DNA of 44,656 nt from Parasulfuritortus sp037446165 (GCA_037446165.1 JBBIJC010000007.1:1-44656), one strand, 5' to 3'. Shown: positions 1-9,411, numbered from the stretch's first letter. Notes: generated from the sequence alone by a model not told the origin. Translations and numbers: made by a program.

Positions 1-569
1 CCGGTCACGGCCTCGCCGGTTATGGCCACCGACGGCGGCGGCATGACTTCCACTGTAAGTACGGCGACGCTGTTTGCGGCAGGCGTGGTGGCCAGCAGCA
101 GCGCCGGATTGGACACGATGGGCTTGGCCGCCGGTTCAATGACGACTGGGGTTTGGGCGACCGTCACTGAAGCACTGCCCTGCACGGGCGGAGCCGCGGA
201 AACGCTGTCGACCGGCACATAACGATTCAAGGCGTTGACCTGCTGCGCAGCCTGGCTTACGGAAACGGGCTGCGTAACGCCGACCTGCTGGGCACTGAGC
301 ACGAATGTCGGCCTCGGCCCTGGCTGGACATAGGTCAGTTTCACCACATCGCCCGCTTTCGCCTGCTGCGGCAGCGCCATATCCAGCTTTTGATCTCCGA
401 CCTGCACGATGCTGCGGCCATTCGGCAGGTTTTCCAGGACTTGAGCGTCATATTGCTGCCCGAACTTGAACTGGCCGGCGACAGACTGGTCCTTGCCAGG
501 CTGCAAAAGGTCTGTGCCCTGGTTCTTCAACCAGGACAGAATCAGTTCGGGCAATGCGCCTATGTTCAC
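1..569 (-). CDS. FliK-like flagellar hook-length control protein, N-terminal part (runs off the window)
   Basis: A GTG start at 569 is preceded by GAGGT, and the frame stays open for 189 codons to the window edge. The product begins VNIGALPELILSWLKNQGTD and has a region around residues 35-90 (FGQQYDAQVLENLPNGR, then KAGDVVKLTYVQ) like the N-terminal part of FliK-type proteins. After that comes a low-complexity Ala/Val/Pro/Ser-rich stretch typical of the FliK linker. The conserved FliK C-terminal domain would lie outside the window. It follows the DUF2802 gene on the same strand and has its own sigma-28-like promoter at 635-661, which fits a flagellar gene. FliK proteins control hook length and the switch of export specificity. 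The assignment rests on this partial resemblance and the context, so it is moderate. Confidence 0.5.
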   Translation of the reverse strand, partial: MNIGALPELILSWLKNQGTDLLQPGKDQSVAGQFKFGQQYDAQVLENLPNGRSIVQVGDQKLDMALPQQAKAGDVVKLTYVQPGPRPTFVLSAQQVGVTQPVSVSQAAQQVNALNRYVPVDSVSAAPPVQGSASVTVAQTPVVIEPAAKPIVSNPALLLATTPAANSVAVLTVEVMPPPSVAITGEAVT

Positions 570-634
570 GACTACCTCACACCGTCGAATCAGCGACCAA
601 CATTTAATCCGGGCAAGTCACCCGTTACGCATAT

Positions 635-661
635 TTAACGGCGGATTTTCGGCATTCTTTA
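635..661 (-). promoter_or_regulatory. Putative sigma-28 (FliA) promoter for the FliK-like gene
   Basis: On the minus strand TAAAGAAT (661-654) is followed after exactly 11 bases by GCCGTTAA (642-635). The known FliA consensus is TAAAGTTT-N11-GCCGATAA, so 13 of 16 positions match. It lies 66 bases upstream of the GTG at 569. This is inferred from sequence only. Confidence 0.6.
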
Positions 662-699
662 GACAAATCAAGGTGGTAAGAAAGGCACCGTTTAGGGCC

Positions 700-1068
700 T
701 TATTGATTGCCGGTTCGATGTAAAGCGACGATAAGCGCCGCCTCATCCTGGGAAATCCCGCAACGGGCTGCGATCTCGGGCGCGATCATGCCCTGGCGGG
801 CATACTGCACGGCGTAGTCGTAAGTGGCATTACCCTCGCCGGCTTTCGTCTCCTGAGGCTGGTGACCATGATTTTCCAGGACATCAATCCGATTCCGCAA
901 TGCCGCCAGTTCGACCTGCAGTTCATTGATCTTGTCGCTCAGGCCGCGGAGCTCTCCAGAGTTCTTCCCACTACGACGCCGCGCCAACAGGATGGTCTCC
1001 AGCAGATACACCAGGGTTGCCAGGACGATGGCGATCAAGAGTTCAGGCCAGGTGATTGTCAATTCCAT
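700..1068 (-). CDS. DUF2802 family membrane-anchored protein
   Basis: This 122-residue protein starts MELTITWPELLIAIVLATLV. An upstream in-frame ATG at 1110 would overlap the preceding glycosyltransferase gene, so I chose 1068. It has one N-terminal membrane segment (about residues 8-27), a basic stretch (ARRRSGK), a coiled coil (about 40-65, LSDKINELQVELAALRNRIDVLE) and a C-terminal helix-turn-helix-like region with YAVQYARQGMIAPEIAARCG. That C-terminal block is typical of DUF2802 proteins, which are commonly found beside flagellar and chemotaxis genes in gammaproteobacteria. The molecular function is unknown. It sits between the glycosyltransferase gene and the FliK-like gene, on the same strand as both. 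Confidence 0.7.
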   Translation of the reverse strand: MELTITWPELLIAIVLATLVYLLETILLARRRSGKNSGELRGLSDKINELQVELAALRNRIDVLENHGHQPQETKAGEGNATYDYAVQYARQGMIAPEIAARCGISQDEAALIVALHRTGNQ

Positions 1069-1082
1069 GTCAGAGGCCCAGG

Positions 1083-4000
1083 TCAGTTCGGCAACCAGGC
1101 CTTGAGCCAATCATCGAGATGGTCTTCGAGAATCCAGTTGGCTTTGACATGATCCCGCAAGGCATCGCCGCGTCGGGCCAGTTCATCCATGTCCGAGATA
1201 TGCTCCCGGATCGCGTCGAGCCAGTCCTTGTACCGGTTCCTGACCCGGGTGACGGGATAGGGGCCGCGATACGGCGTGATGTCGGTACAAATGACGGGAT
1301 AACCCAGGACGCCATATTCCAATAGCCGCAAATGGCTCTTGGCGTGGTTGAACGGTACGTCCTCCAGCGGCGCCAGGGCCAGGTCGAGGTTCAGGCTGGC
1401 CAGCTTGGCCGGGTATTCCCCGATCGGCACACCGGCGTGGAATTCGACCATGTTCTCGGCGCCTTTCGGCTGCAACGCCATGAACACCCATTCGACTTCA
1501 TCCTTCAACGCCTTGACCACGTCGGCGATGATGGCCAGGTCGGCGTCATGAGTGGTGCTCCCGGCCCAGCCTACACGCGGCTTGCGACCCTGCCTGCGCT
1601 TGCCGGACAAACCGCCCCACTTGGCGCGCTCGAGACGGTTCTGGACCACGACGATTTCGTTCTTGTATTTCGAATACTCCTCGGCCAGGATGTCCGTGGA
1701 TACGACGAAACGGTCGCACTGATTCAGGGCCTGGCGAAATACCTTGACCAGATCCTTGTGATGCACCTCCCTCCTGGCGGAATTCCCCAACTGGATGTTG
1801 GTGAACAGATCATCCAGTTCGAAAACATGGAACGCCTTCGAATTGCGGCGATACATTTCCATCAGCCTGACCTGAACGGCCTTGATCTGGCGCTGGAAAA
1901 TAACCGAGTCGGGCGCCATCCGGAACAATTCCGGCAAGGACACGTAATCGTCCGAATCGACTCCCTGGATTTTTCCTGCATTAACCAGCGCTCTCAGCGG
2001 TGCGATGATCCGATATTCGCCGCAGCCCCACCGATCTGCCGGCAGCACGAAAACGCGCTGAAGTGGCCTGTACGCGGGATCCCACGTCAGCGCCGGCACG
2101 GGTTCGGGTTCGAATGCACCCGACGTAAAGCTCAGATTCCGGTTGTAGGCGGGATCGAATGCGATCCGGTCGCGCCAGCGATCGAGCATCGTCTGCGAAG
2201 ACTTGGATGGCAGATACAGTATCTTGCCCCTCTGGCCCTCGATCTCGGCATCTTCCAAAGCCTCGCCCTTGGGCGGCTCGACGACGTGGTCGAGAAGCAT
2301 GACCGAGAACGGCGTCCAGACCACGCGATGGCCCGACTGCCAGACCTTCAAACAGTAATCGACATCGCTGCTGTCATTGGCAAGCTCCGCCTCATCGAAA
2401 CCGCCCAGTTCATCGAACAACGATTTACGCGTAAGCAGACATGCTGCCGAAACTGCCGAAGGACTGTTGGGCAACAGCAGGCGGCCAAAGTAGCCGGGAG
2501 CATCGATCGGCTGGTGCAGGTCATGCATCCCCGCAATCCTTCCATCCAGTCCGAGAATGTAACCCGCAAACGATACCTTGGTATCGGAGCCGACCATCTT
2601 GGGCCCCACCACCCCAATATCTGGCTGAGCCATATAACCGAGCATGTCGCCCAGCCAGTCTGGCTGCAATGGGGCCGCTGCATCCGCCAAGAGCAGCAGA
2701 TACTCGCCACGGGATATCCTGGCGCCTGCATTGATCATGGCCGGCAGGCTGGTATCGCCGCCACATTTCACGAAGCGCACTGAATCGCCCCATTCGCCTC
2801 TGCCGATACGATCCAGCACGATCTGAGCATCCGGCTGGGAACTGCCCTGGTCGACGACGATGACCTCGACGTTCTTGTAGGCTGTATTGTTGCGCAGAGC
2901 ATTCAAGCAACGCTGGACATAGGGGCCAGCGTCATGGGTTGGAATGATGACAGACACCATAGCCTCCTCGGCGAGCCGGTAACGCACCCGTGCCGTACCC
3001 GTTAGCAGGCCGTCTTCGATCCCAGCCGGTATACCCAGACGCAGGAAGTGCTCGTCCAATGCAACCTTCCCTGCCATTTGTATAAATTCAGCGCTCCTGC
3101 GAGCATGCTCTGCATCAGTGGAACGATGATATAAAACATCCTGCACATGTCCAATTGCAGCAGAACCTGAACTTTCCCAAAGTCGTAGAATTAAATCATA
3201 CGTCTCGGCTCCATCAAGCTCACTCTGATATCCTCCCAGTTCAGCAAATTTTGACTTTCTCACAAGGATCATGCCACCCAATGCAAACGGTGCAGATCGC
3301 AATAGTTCCAAGTCAAAGTCTGTTTTAAAAAAAGGGGCGAAATAAGTACCTTTTGCGTCAAGATTGTCTTCATCGCTAAATATGGCTTGAAACTCAGGAT
3401 GCCTTTTAGATGTTTCAGCGAAGATAAAAAAAGCCTGTGGCGCTAGTTGATCCCCTGCACTCCACTGCCCAACCCAGTCAGAATCTCTATCGAGCATTGC
3501 TTGGTTAGCAACTTGCAAGAGTTCCTGCTGCACAGTTTGTATCCAGGTAACTGTAGGAGTTCCTAATAGTAAATCCGGGACTAGCTGGGTCGAAACAACG
3601 GTCAAATGCCAATGACCATATAACTGCTGTGCAAGAGACTTAAGGCTATTAAGAAGCAGATCTGTTGGCGCGCTTTGAACGATGATGACAAGATGAAACC
3701 TTGTGCTTTCCTTGAAACCATCTATACGCCCAGATAACCAGAAAGAGCCACTCTCCATGTACTTATGCGCTGATTGCCATCTTTTGTATGCATCTGAAAT
3801 ATCTTGAACGCCAGAATTAGAAATTCCTTCTATTGAAGCTGGCCTTTGAATCGTAGCTTGATCGAATCTTGAAAGCATGGACTCGCGTAAAGCAATCACA
3901 TCAGGATCACTCACTGGAAAGCGTCGGTATATCTCTTCATAAAATTCCCGGTGACCAGACCGGCGCAACATATTGTCAGCGACCTCACGCTGATGTACCT

Positions 4001-6761
4001 CAACAGTGACCTCCGGGACACGAATCAACTCGAATTGAATACCCATTCGGATGAGAAACTCCCAGTCCTCATGTGAGGATATAGTCTCATCGAATAACCC
4101 AACAGACTTCAAGCAACTTCTTCTATGCGCCCAGCAATTTACGGGAATAAAATTGTGGACAAGCAGTTGCCCTGCTTTATATTCAGGTCTACGGTATTGC
4201 CTATCTTTTTCAATACGATGACCATTATCTAGTGCTTCAACGATATACTCTGAGTCGGTATATACAAAATCTGCATTGAGTCGCTGCATTGCTTCGACTA
4301 CTATTTTGAGATGCTCTGGTTTAAATATATCGTCATCGTCCAAATAACAGATAAATTCCCCCTTAGCTGCATTCAGGCCAGTATTCCGGGCAGCAGACAT
4401 TCCCTTATTAAATTCATGATCCAGAAGAACAAAACGTTTGCTACTGGGCATGGACCGGACGATATTGGACACATCCTCACCGCCATCATTGATTACAATC
4501 GCCTCCCAGTTTGGGTATGTCTGTTTACGTATCGAATTAAGCGCATCTTTAAGGAAGAGTGGCCTATTAAAAGTCGGAACAATGACACTTACTAGAGGTA
4601 GTGACGTTGACGGCAGCGATTGCAGAATTTCGCTACGGATTTGAAGAGTTTCGGTCCAAGCAACGTCTGGAGGAGCCAAATCCTTTGTCAATCTGCCATG
4701 AACAATCAATTGCTGCCAGGCTCCTGCGACAACAGACCAATCATTGCAGCAATTCCAATGCGCATAACCCAACTCACCAAGCCTGGTAAGAAGGCCCCTA
4801 TCTTGTAGCAATTTGGTAATAAGGCATGGAAATTCCTTTAGGGGCGCAATTATCCCGCCACTCAATTCGTTTGCAGCACCACACTCCGGTGTAGCCAGCC
4901 AAGCTTTGGCATGGCTCATTGCTTCCAGGATTGTGACCGGGAAAACTTCACCCAGCGAAGCAAGAAGAACCAAATCCGCTGCCTTCATCGCAGCTGCGAC
5001 TTGTTCGCTGGCAAACCCATGCATTAGTTTGATTCGAGAATCACCCGCCACAGCCGCATGGACTTGATTGACATAGTCGATATCACTGGAAGGATTTCCG
5101 ATCAGCGCTAGCTGGCAATCAATTTCAAGCTTCTTGAAGGTAGAGACAAGATTCAAATGATTTTTTACCGGCCAAAGATTGGCAACATGGACCAATAACG
5201 GCTTATTAACATCAAAACCATATTCCCTACGAAAATCAATCAGTGTTTCTACAGGAGTAGTGGCATTAGGCAGTTGAATGAATGAAATGCGCTCTTCATT
5301 CAAAAACCGAGTATCTGGCCCTTGGTTTGTCAAGCACACAACCAAATCCGACCGCCTAAGTACGGCGCCAAGACGTTGGCGAAAATCACGCAAGCCAGCC
5401 CATTTTGCGTAACCTTCTTCATTGATAAGAGGCTGAACAAAGACTTTCGTATGCTCCGGCTTGCGCAAACCCTCCAAAGACCATATCACCCAATTAAGCG
5501 GATCAGCCTGAATTACAACTGCAGAGTATTTTCCCGTTTCAATCAACTCTCGAAGTTGTATTGAGGCTTTGGACAACCCATTGGTCCCGGGAGTGATCGC
5601 ATCGAGTGAATGAATGCGCATACTCCGATAAATATCCACAGTCCGCTCAGGCAATGCACGCGCTGCGACATCCACTTCAAATCCAAGTTGAACAAGTGCG
5701 CTACCAAAATTGGCTGCAATGGTTTCGACACCACCCACTGAAGGCCAATAATAGTCGCATGCAATCAGGACCCTCTTAGGCCGGCCAGAACGGATTGCAG
5801 CGGACTCAGCGGGTGTGCTCAGTAGCTCACACGCTTGACTGATCGTGGCAGCGTCATACAGTGCTGGATGGCGCAGCACGATCTGGGCGATGAGGTATGG
5901 CCGACGCTTGTTGGCATCAACCAGCATGCTGCACGGCGACTTGCGATAGTGAAAATACGCACCGGGGACCTTGACCCCACGAAAACCCTTTTCCAGCGCA
6001 CCGATCCAGAAGTCCCAGTCCTCATAGGAGTTCAAGTCAGCACTATAGCCGCCGACCTTATCGAACACGGCCCGCCGGTAAAGAGAACAGTAGGGAATGC
6101 GGTTATCTGCAAGCTCAGCTACCAGAGTTAAAGGGCCGGTCTGCCAAGTATCGCTGCGCTCGCCAAAGTGCTGAATATCGGTGTAGGCGATGTCAGCACC
6201 CGACTGCTCCAGCGCACTGAGAGTCTGTTTTACCATGTCCGGATGCAAACGATCGTCTGAGTCCAGCGGTAAAATGTAGTCGCCGCGCGCATTGGCTATA
6301 CCCGCATTGCGTGCATCCGATAAGCCACCATTGGCCTTGCACACAAGCCGAAGGGCAATGCTAGGATGATCTGCTATGTAGCGCTCGACAACGGCAGCGG
6401 TATCGTCCGGGCTGCCATCGTCAACGACAATGCATTCTATGTTGGGGTAGGTTTGCGCTCTTACACTATCGAGCGCCTCGCCTAGAAAATGTGCCTGCTT
6501 GTAGCAGGGGATGACTACCGAGACAAGTGGCAAGGCCTCTGACACACGGCATAGCTTGATCTCCACTTCCTGGTGGCAGCCGTTGGGAACAAAGGCATCG
6601 TACGCCGCCACGTCGAGCCTCCAGCCTTCCGCAAACGACTTGCCGAGCGCATCGATGTAATATGCTTCCTTGCCACCAGCACGGTTGTCGAAGACCTTCT
6701 GGACTTTGTTCACTGGAGCACAAAAAGCCACCGACTGCTGAAAGCATCGGGCAGGACGCAC
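1083..6761 (-). CDS. Giant multi-domain glycosyltransferase (downstream part of a frameshifted 2608-residue protein)
   Basis: The open frame is 1892 codons. It reads as a chain of glycosyltransferase modules: a GT2 domain at about residues 78-290 (VSVVIPCYKQ, DSDDRLHPD); a GT4 domain at about 327-690 (CDYYWPSVGGVETIA, later LLASLGEVFPVTILEAMS); a second GT2 at about 720-950 (VSVIVPTFNRP, CYLDDDDIF); a degenerate GT-A-like unit at about 1020-1230; another GT2 at about 1267-1480 (VSVIIPTHDAGPYV); and a GT1/GT4-like C-terminal domain at about 1568-1892. The ATG at 6761 has no convincing ribosome binding site and lies inside the upstream frame. Residues from about 11 onward continue the last domain of that frame, so this is probably not an independent start. 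Codons for residues about 330-1230 are AT-rich compared with both flanks. Its position among flagellin, FlaF/FlbT and FliK-like genes suggests it glycosylates flagellin. Glycan synthesis for another surface polymer is the alternative. Confidence 0.8.
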   Translation of the reverse strand: MRPARCFQQSVAFCAPVNKVQKVFDNRAGGKEAYYIDALGKSFAEGWRLDVAAYDAFVPNGCHQEVEIKLCRVSEALPLVSVVIPCYKQAHFLGEALDSVRAQTYPNIECIVVDDGSPDDTAAVVERYIADHPSIALRLVCKANGGLSDARNAGIANARGDYILPLDSDDRLHPDMVKQTLSALEQSGADIAYTDIQHFGERSDTWQTGPLTLVAELADNRIPYCSLYRRAVFDKVGGYSADLNSYEDWDFWIGALEKGFRGVKVPGAYFHYRKSPCSMLVDANKRRPYLIAQIVLRHPALYDAATISQACELLSTPAESAAIRSGRPKRVLIACDYYWPSVGGVETIAANFGSALVQLGFEVDVAARALPERTVDIYRSMRIHSLDAITPGTNGLSKASIQLRELIETGKYSAVVIQADPLNWVIWSLEGLRKPEHTKVFVQPLINEEGYAKWAGLRDFRQRLGAVLRRSDLVVCLTNQGPDTRFLNEERISFIQLPNATTPVETLIDFRREYGFDVNKPLLVHVANLWPVKNHLNLVSTFKKLEIDCQLALIGNPSSDIDYVNQVHAAVAGDSRIKLMHGFASEQVAAAMKAADLVLLASLGEVFPVTILEAMSHAKAWLATPECGAANELSGGIIAPLKEFPCLITKLLQDRGLLTRLGELGYAHWNCCNDWSVVAGAWQQLIVHGRLTKDLAPPDVAWTETLQIRSEILQSLPSTSLPLVSVIVPTFNRPLFLKDALNSIRKQTYPNWEAIVINDGGEDVSNIVRSMPSSKRFVLLDHEFNKGMSAARNTGLNAAKGEFICYLDDDDIFKPEHLKIVVEAMQRLNADFVYTDSEYIVEALDNGHRIEKDRQYRRPEYKAGQLLVHNFIPVNCWAHRRSCLKSVGLFDETISSHEDWEFLIRMGIQFELIRVPEVTVEVHQREVADNMLRRSGHREFYEEIYRRFPVSDPDVIALRESMLSRFDQATIQRPASIEGISNSGVQDISDAYKRWQSAHKYMESGSFWLSGRIDGFKESTRFHLVIIVQSAPTDLLLNSLKSLAQQLYGHWHLTVVSTQLVPDLLLGTPTVTWIQTVQQELLQVANQAMLDRDSDWVGQWSAGDQLAPQAFFIFAETSKRHPEFQAIFSDEDNLDAKGTYFAPFFKTDFDLELLRSAPFALGGMILVRKSKFAELGGYQSELDGAETYDLILRLWESSGSAAIGHVQDVLYHRSTDAEHARRSAEFIQMAGKVALDEHFLRLGIPAGIEDGLLTGTARVRYRLAEEAMVSVIIPTHDAGPYVQRCLNALRNNTAYKNVEVIVVDQGSSQPDAQIVLDRIGRGEWGDSVRFVKCGGDTSLPAMINAGARISRGEYLLLLADAAAPLQPDWLGDMLGYMAQPDIGVVGPKMVGSDTKVSFAGYILGLDGRIAGMHDLHQPIDAPGYFGRLLLPNSPSAVSAACLLTRKSLFDELGGFDEAELANDSSDVDYCLKVWQSGHRVVWTPFSVMLLDHVVEPPKGEALEDAEIEGQRGKILYLPSKSSQTMLDRWRDRIAFDPAYNRNLSFTSGAFEPEPVPALTWDPAYRPLQRVFVLPADRWGCGEYRIIAPLRALVNAGKIQGVDSDDYVSLPELFRMAPDSVIFQRQIKAVQVRLMEMYRRNSKAFHVFELDDLFTNIQLGNSARREVHHKDLVKVFRQALNQCDRFVVSTDILAEEYSKYKNEIVVVQNRLERAKWGGLSGKRRQGRKPRVGWAGSTTHDADLAIIADVVKALKDEVEWVFMALQPKGAENMVEFHAGVPIGEYPAKLASLNLDLALAPLEDVPFNHAKSHLRLLEYGVLGYPVICTDITPYRGPYPVTRVRNRYKDWLDAIREHISDMDELARRGDALRDHVKANWILEDHLDDWLKAWLPN

Positions 6762-8910
6762 GAAAATTTACGGCTTGGCTGGCAAGATTTGCCTCAAGCG
6801 TATTAGGGTTGCTGAATGGCAGCTTCTCGAGCACGGATCGCAATTCATCAACGCGGTACGCCGAACTGGACACCTCGAGTGGGTAGCCAAAATCGTGCTG
6901 TGCGCTTGTCCAGTCGAATAGAAATACCCCCGGTTCGGGGCTGTCAAACGTCGGCAGTCGCTGTGTGTGATTGAGAGTGTAGCAGTTGCGAGTGTTTTCT
7001 CCCAGCCGCATGGAAAAGCCAAGCGCTTCAGGGTACGCACGCAGAGCGGCGAGCATACTGCCAAGGGTAAAGCTACGAACAAAGATATTGTCATCGACAA
7101 GGAAGAGCACAGCGGAAGCCCCTTCGAGCAAGGCCATCAGGTCCGCCTTGAAGGCCTGCTCGCGCACGAATTCCACTGTTGGATGGGCTTTTGCCAGATG
7201 TGCATAGGCCACAGCCATGGACTTATCTGAGGTCGTAAAAAGGACCTTCAACTGGATAATGTCAGGATCTTTGCAATGGCGAAAGAACGATCTCAAAGTG
7301 CCATCGAGCTGTAGCGGTCGATCTTTACTAAAGACAATGCCAACTAGCTTCGTAGCGTGATTTGGAATGAGGCCAGCCGTGACTGAAGCGAATGCTCCAT
7401 TATGGTCTTGCAGGGCCGTTTGCTTTGATGATTGCTTGATAGCCTCGACGTGATACCCAACCGTGAATTGATCGATGAAACAGCGCTCTTCCAAACCGAA
7501 TAGGTAACGAGGAATCGTCTCGCCAAAAAGCCGACGTATGGCTTCAGTGTTTTCACCGTGCAGTTTCTCGTGCTGCGGCAAGGTCCAAGCGACACGGGCG
7601 CACTCCTGAGCAAGCAACTTGAAAAAGCCCCCATGGGGCGAAATCTCGATGACGTGCAGACCAAACCCCGGCATGAAATGCTTGTACCACTCTGGGGTAT
7701 AACCACCGTAGTAGTGATATGGCAGTTGGTGCAAACCGGAACCGAGTGGGGCCGTGATCAATAGCCGCCCACCTGGCTTCAGAATACGTGAAAACTCACG
7801 CAACGCTTCGATAGGCTCGGGTACATGTTCAAGTACTTCGGTGCAGACTATCACGTCGAAGGAAGCGTCCGCCACGGGGATAGCCGTAATGTCCGAAACA
7901 TAATCGATCTGACCGTAATCAGTCGTTCCGCCAAGCTTGATCCCTTCGTATTCTTTGAAATCGTGCGCTTCATAGAAGCAGTGCTCGAACAACTTGCGGT
8001 AGGGACATGTTCCCGCGCCCACATCGAGTACGCGGGCGCCAGCTGGTACCAACCAAGCCTTCGAACGCACCCAATCATCACGTCCCTTTTGATTGAAATT
8101 GTGAATATCCTGCAACGGAAGTGCTGATGCGTGGGTTGCGAGAATCGATTCGATGCTGTCCTCTGCAATCGAATCCTGCGGCTTACGAATGTTCGTGGGT
8201 TTCGGCACTGGCTTTCCATCCAGCACGTCACGCAAATGCTGCTTCCAAATGGCGTGCATGGGCGCCTCTTCAGCTGCAACAGTACTATCCAACAGCAGAA
8301 GGTCAGCTACCCTTAGCATCGCTTCTACAGGCAAGTCACGAGCCTTGACTGCCAGAACCTCGACGTTAGAAAGGTATGGCTCCTGAGGCCAATTCCAGCT
8401 CCGCATCTGCACGGGCTCATAGCCGAATTGAGAGAGTGTCCGTTGAAAACGCTCTGGATACCACTGATCAATGTGATATGCCCAAGGGGCCGACTGGTCC
8501 CCTACAAGATGGCGAATCACGCCCATTTTCACACGGTGCGAGGCCCCGGATAGAAGTGTGCGAGCGCTACCTTCGAGATCTGGCGTTTCGATGTAAAGTC
8601 GTCCCCCAACCTTCAGCCAAGCGGACCATCTGATCAGCAATGCCAACGCAGTCACGCGATTGAAGTGCTCGAAGACGTGGTGCAAGCGGATTTCGTCTAT
8701 AGAAGCCGGCGGAAAGTCGAGTTCGGTGATATCTGCAAAAGCGTCCGCGCGAACATTCATCAAATTGTGTTCGCTGGGTGGATAGTCAATGTTCACGTAA
8801 CCGGGGAGATAATGCTCGCCACAACCCAAATGTAACTTTAGTGGTCGGCCTTTCCGCCAAAGACCGGCCTGAATGATCGGAATCAAATCATTTTTCGGTG
8901 TAACACTCAT
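6466..8910 (-). CDS. Tandem SAM-dependent methyltransferase protein (upstream part of the frameshifted giant gene)
   Basis: The start chosen is the ATG at 8910 (MSVTPKNDLIPII); the in-frame ATG at 9003 adds a cysteine/arginine-rich leader that looks non-coding. Two class I methyltransferase domains are visible. The first, at about residues 25-200, has LHLGCGEHYLPGYVNID and HHVFEHF. The second, at about 290-410, has VLDVGAGTCPYR, VIVCTEVLEHVPEP and ILKPGGRLLIT. A third GT-A-like domain begins at about residue 520 (GIVFSKDRPLQLDGTLRSFF, with a DD motif in FLVDDNIF). After about residue 728 the frame turns into arginine- and cysteine-rich sequence unlike a real domain, while the natural continuation (AFCAPVNKVQKVFDNRAGGK) is in the frame of the downstream glycosyltransferase. 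The meaningful coding therefore stops near 6722-6727, not at the stop codon at 6466. The likely role is decorating the flagellar glycan or flagellin with methyl groups. Confidence 0.75.
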   Translation of the reverse strand: MSVTPKNDLIPIIQAGLWRKGRPLKLHLGCGEHYLPGYVNIDYPPSEHNLMNVRADAFADITELDFPPASIDEIRLHHVFEHFNRVTALALLIRWSAWLKVGGRLYIETPDLEGSARTLLSGASHRVKMGVIRHLVGDQSAPWAYHIDQWYPERFQRTLSQFGYEPVQMRSWNWPQEPYLSNVEVLAVKARDLPVEAMLRVADLLLLDSTVAAEEAPMHAIWKQHLRDVLDGKPVPKPTNIRKPQDSIAEDSIESILATHASALPLQDIHNFNQKGRDDWVRSKAWLVPAGARVLDVGAGTCPYRKLFEHCFYEAHDFKEYEGIKLGGTTDYGQIDYVSDITAIPVADASFDVIVCTEVLEHVPEPIEALREFSRILKPGGRLLITAPLGSGLHQLPYHYYGGYTPEWYKHFMPGFGLHVIEISPHGGFFKLLAQECARVAWTLPQHEKLHGENTEAIRRLFGETIPRYLFGLEERCFIDQFTVGYHVEAIKQSSKQTALQDHNGAFASVTAGLIPNHATKLVGIVFSKDRPLQLDGTLRSFFRHCKDPDIIQLKVLFTTSDKSMAVAYAHLAKAHPTVEFVREQAFKADLMALLEGASAVLFLVDDNIFVRSFTLGSMLAALRAYPEALGFSMRLGENTRNCYTLNHTQRLPTFDSPEPGVFLFDWTSAQHDFGYPLEVSSSAYRVDELRSVLEKLPFSNPNTLEANLASQAVNFRASCPMLSAVGGFLCSSEQSPEGLRQPCWWQGSILHRCARQVVCGRLEARRGGVRCLCSQRLPPGSGDQAMPCVRGLATCLGSHPLLQAGTFSRRGAR

Positions 8911-9039
8911 AGTGCACGCTTCTGTGGAAAGCACTGAGGACAGGTGGCAAATTCTGCGTAATTCTGAAAGGGCTCGTACGCTTCTACATCTCCTGCTCCA
9001 CACACAAGTTCTTGTTGAAGCATTGTCGAAAGAGCCGAC
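8911..9039. other. Intergenic gap between flaF and the methyltransferase gene
   Basis: These 129 bases between the flaF stop and the methyltransferase start show no convincing gene, terminator or promoter. The ribosome binding site before 8910 is weak. Confidence 0.4.
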
Positions 9040-9411
9040 TTACTGGCCACGCAAGCCCGCCGCGATATTCAGATTGATGTTGACCAGCACGTCGAGCTTG
9101 TCCGCCGAAGGATAAGCCATGATTTCGAACGTGCGCTTGTCTATGAACAGGGAGAGGCTCAACAGGTTTTCCTTGATTTCCTTGGGCAGAGGATTACTGG
9201 AATCACTCACCTCGACCTGAAGAATCGTCCATATCCGCTGGTTGTAACGCAAGACCTCTTCCAGCAGTTCGCCTCTTTCCGCACTGTCCCACTGCGCCTG
9301 CACCGCCTGCAAACGCGTTGCCGCCTTGGTCAGGACCGACGCTTCCAGTTCCCGTCCGGAAAGTGTTTCCTTTTCGATGTCCTGGTAGGCATTAATTGGA
9401 TTTTCCGACAT
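9040..9411 (-). CDS. flaF: FlaF family flagellar biosynthesis regulator
   Basis: This 123-residue protein matches the FlaF family in length and layout: an N-terminal NAYQDIEKETLSGRELEAS, a central TRLQAVQ, then NQRIWTILQVEV, a middle helix LPKEIKENLLSLSLFIDKRT and a C-terminal LDVLVNINLNIAAGLRG. In alphaproteobacteria FlaF promotes flagellin synthesis or secretion and works against FlbT. Its start overlaps the 3' end of flbT by 20 bases, so the two are probably translationally coupled. The pair sits downstream of the flagellin gene. FlaF and FlbT are mainly alphaproteobacterial, so their presence here is unusual. Confidence 0.85.
   Translation of the reverse strand: MSENPINAYQDIEKETLSGRELEASVLTKAATRLQAVQAQWDSAERGELLEEVLRYNQRIWTILQVEVSDSSNPLPKEIKENLLSLSLFIDKRTFEIMAYPSADKLDVLVNINLNIAAGLRGQ

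Noticed and set aside
1332..2783. A 483-codon plus-strand open frame opposite the glycosyltransferase gene
   Set aside because: Its translation has no domain pattern, while the minus strand shows clear GT motifs throughout. It is a codon-bias shadow of a GC-rich gene.
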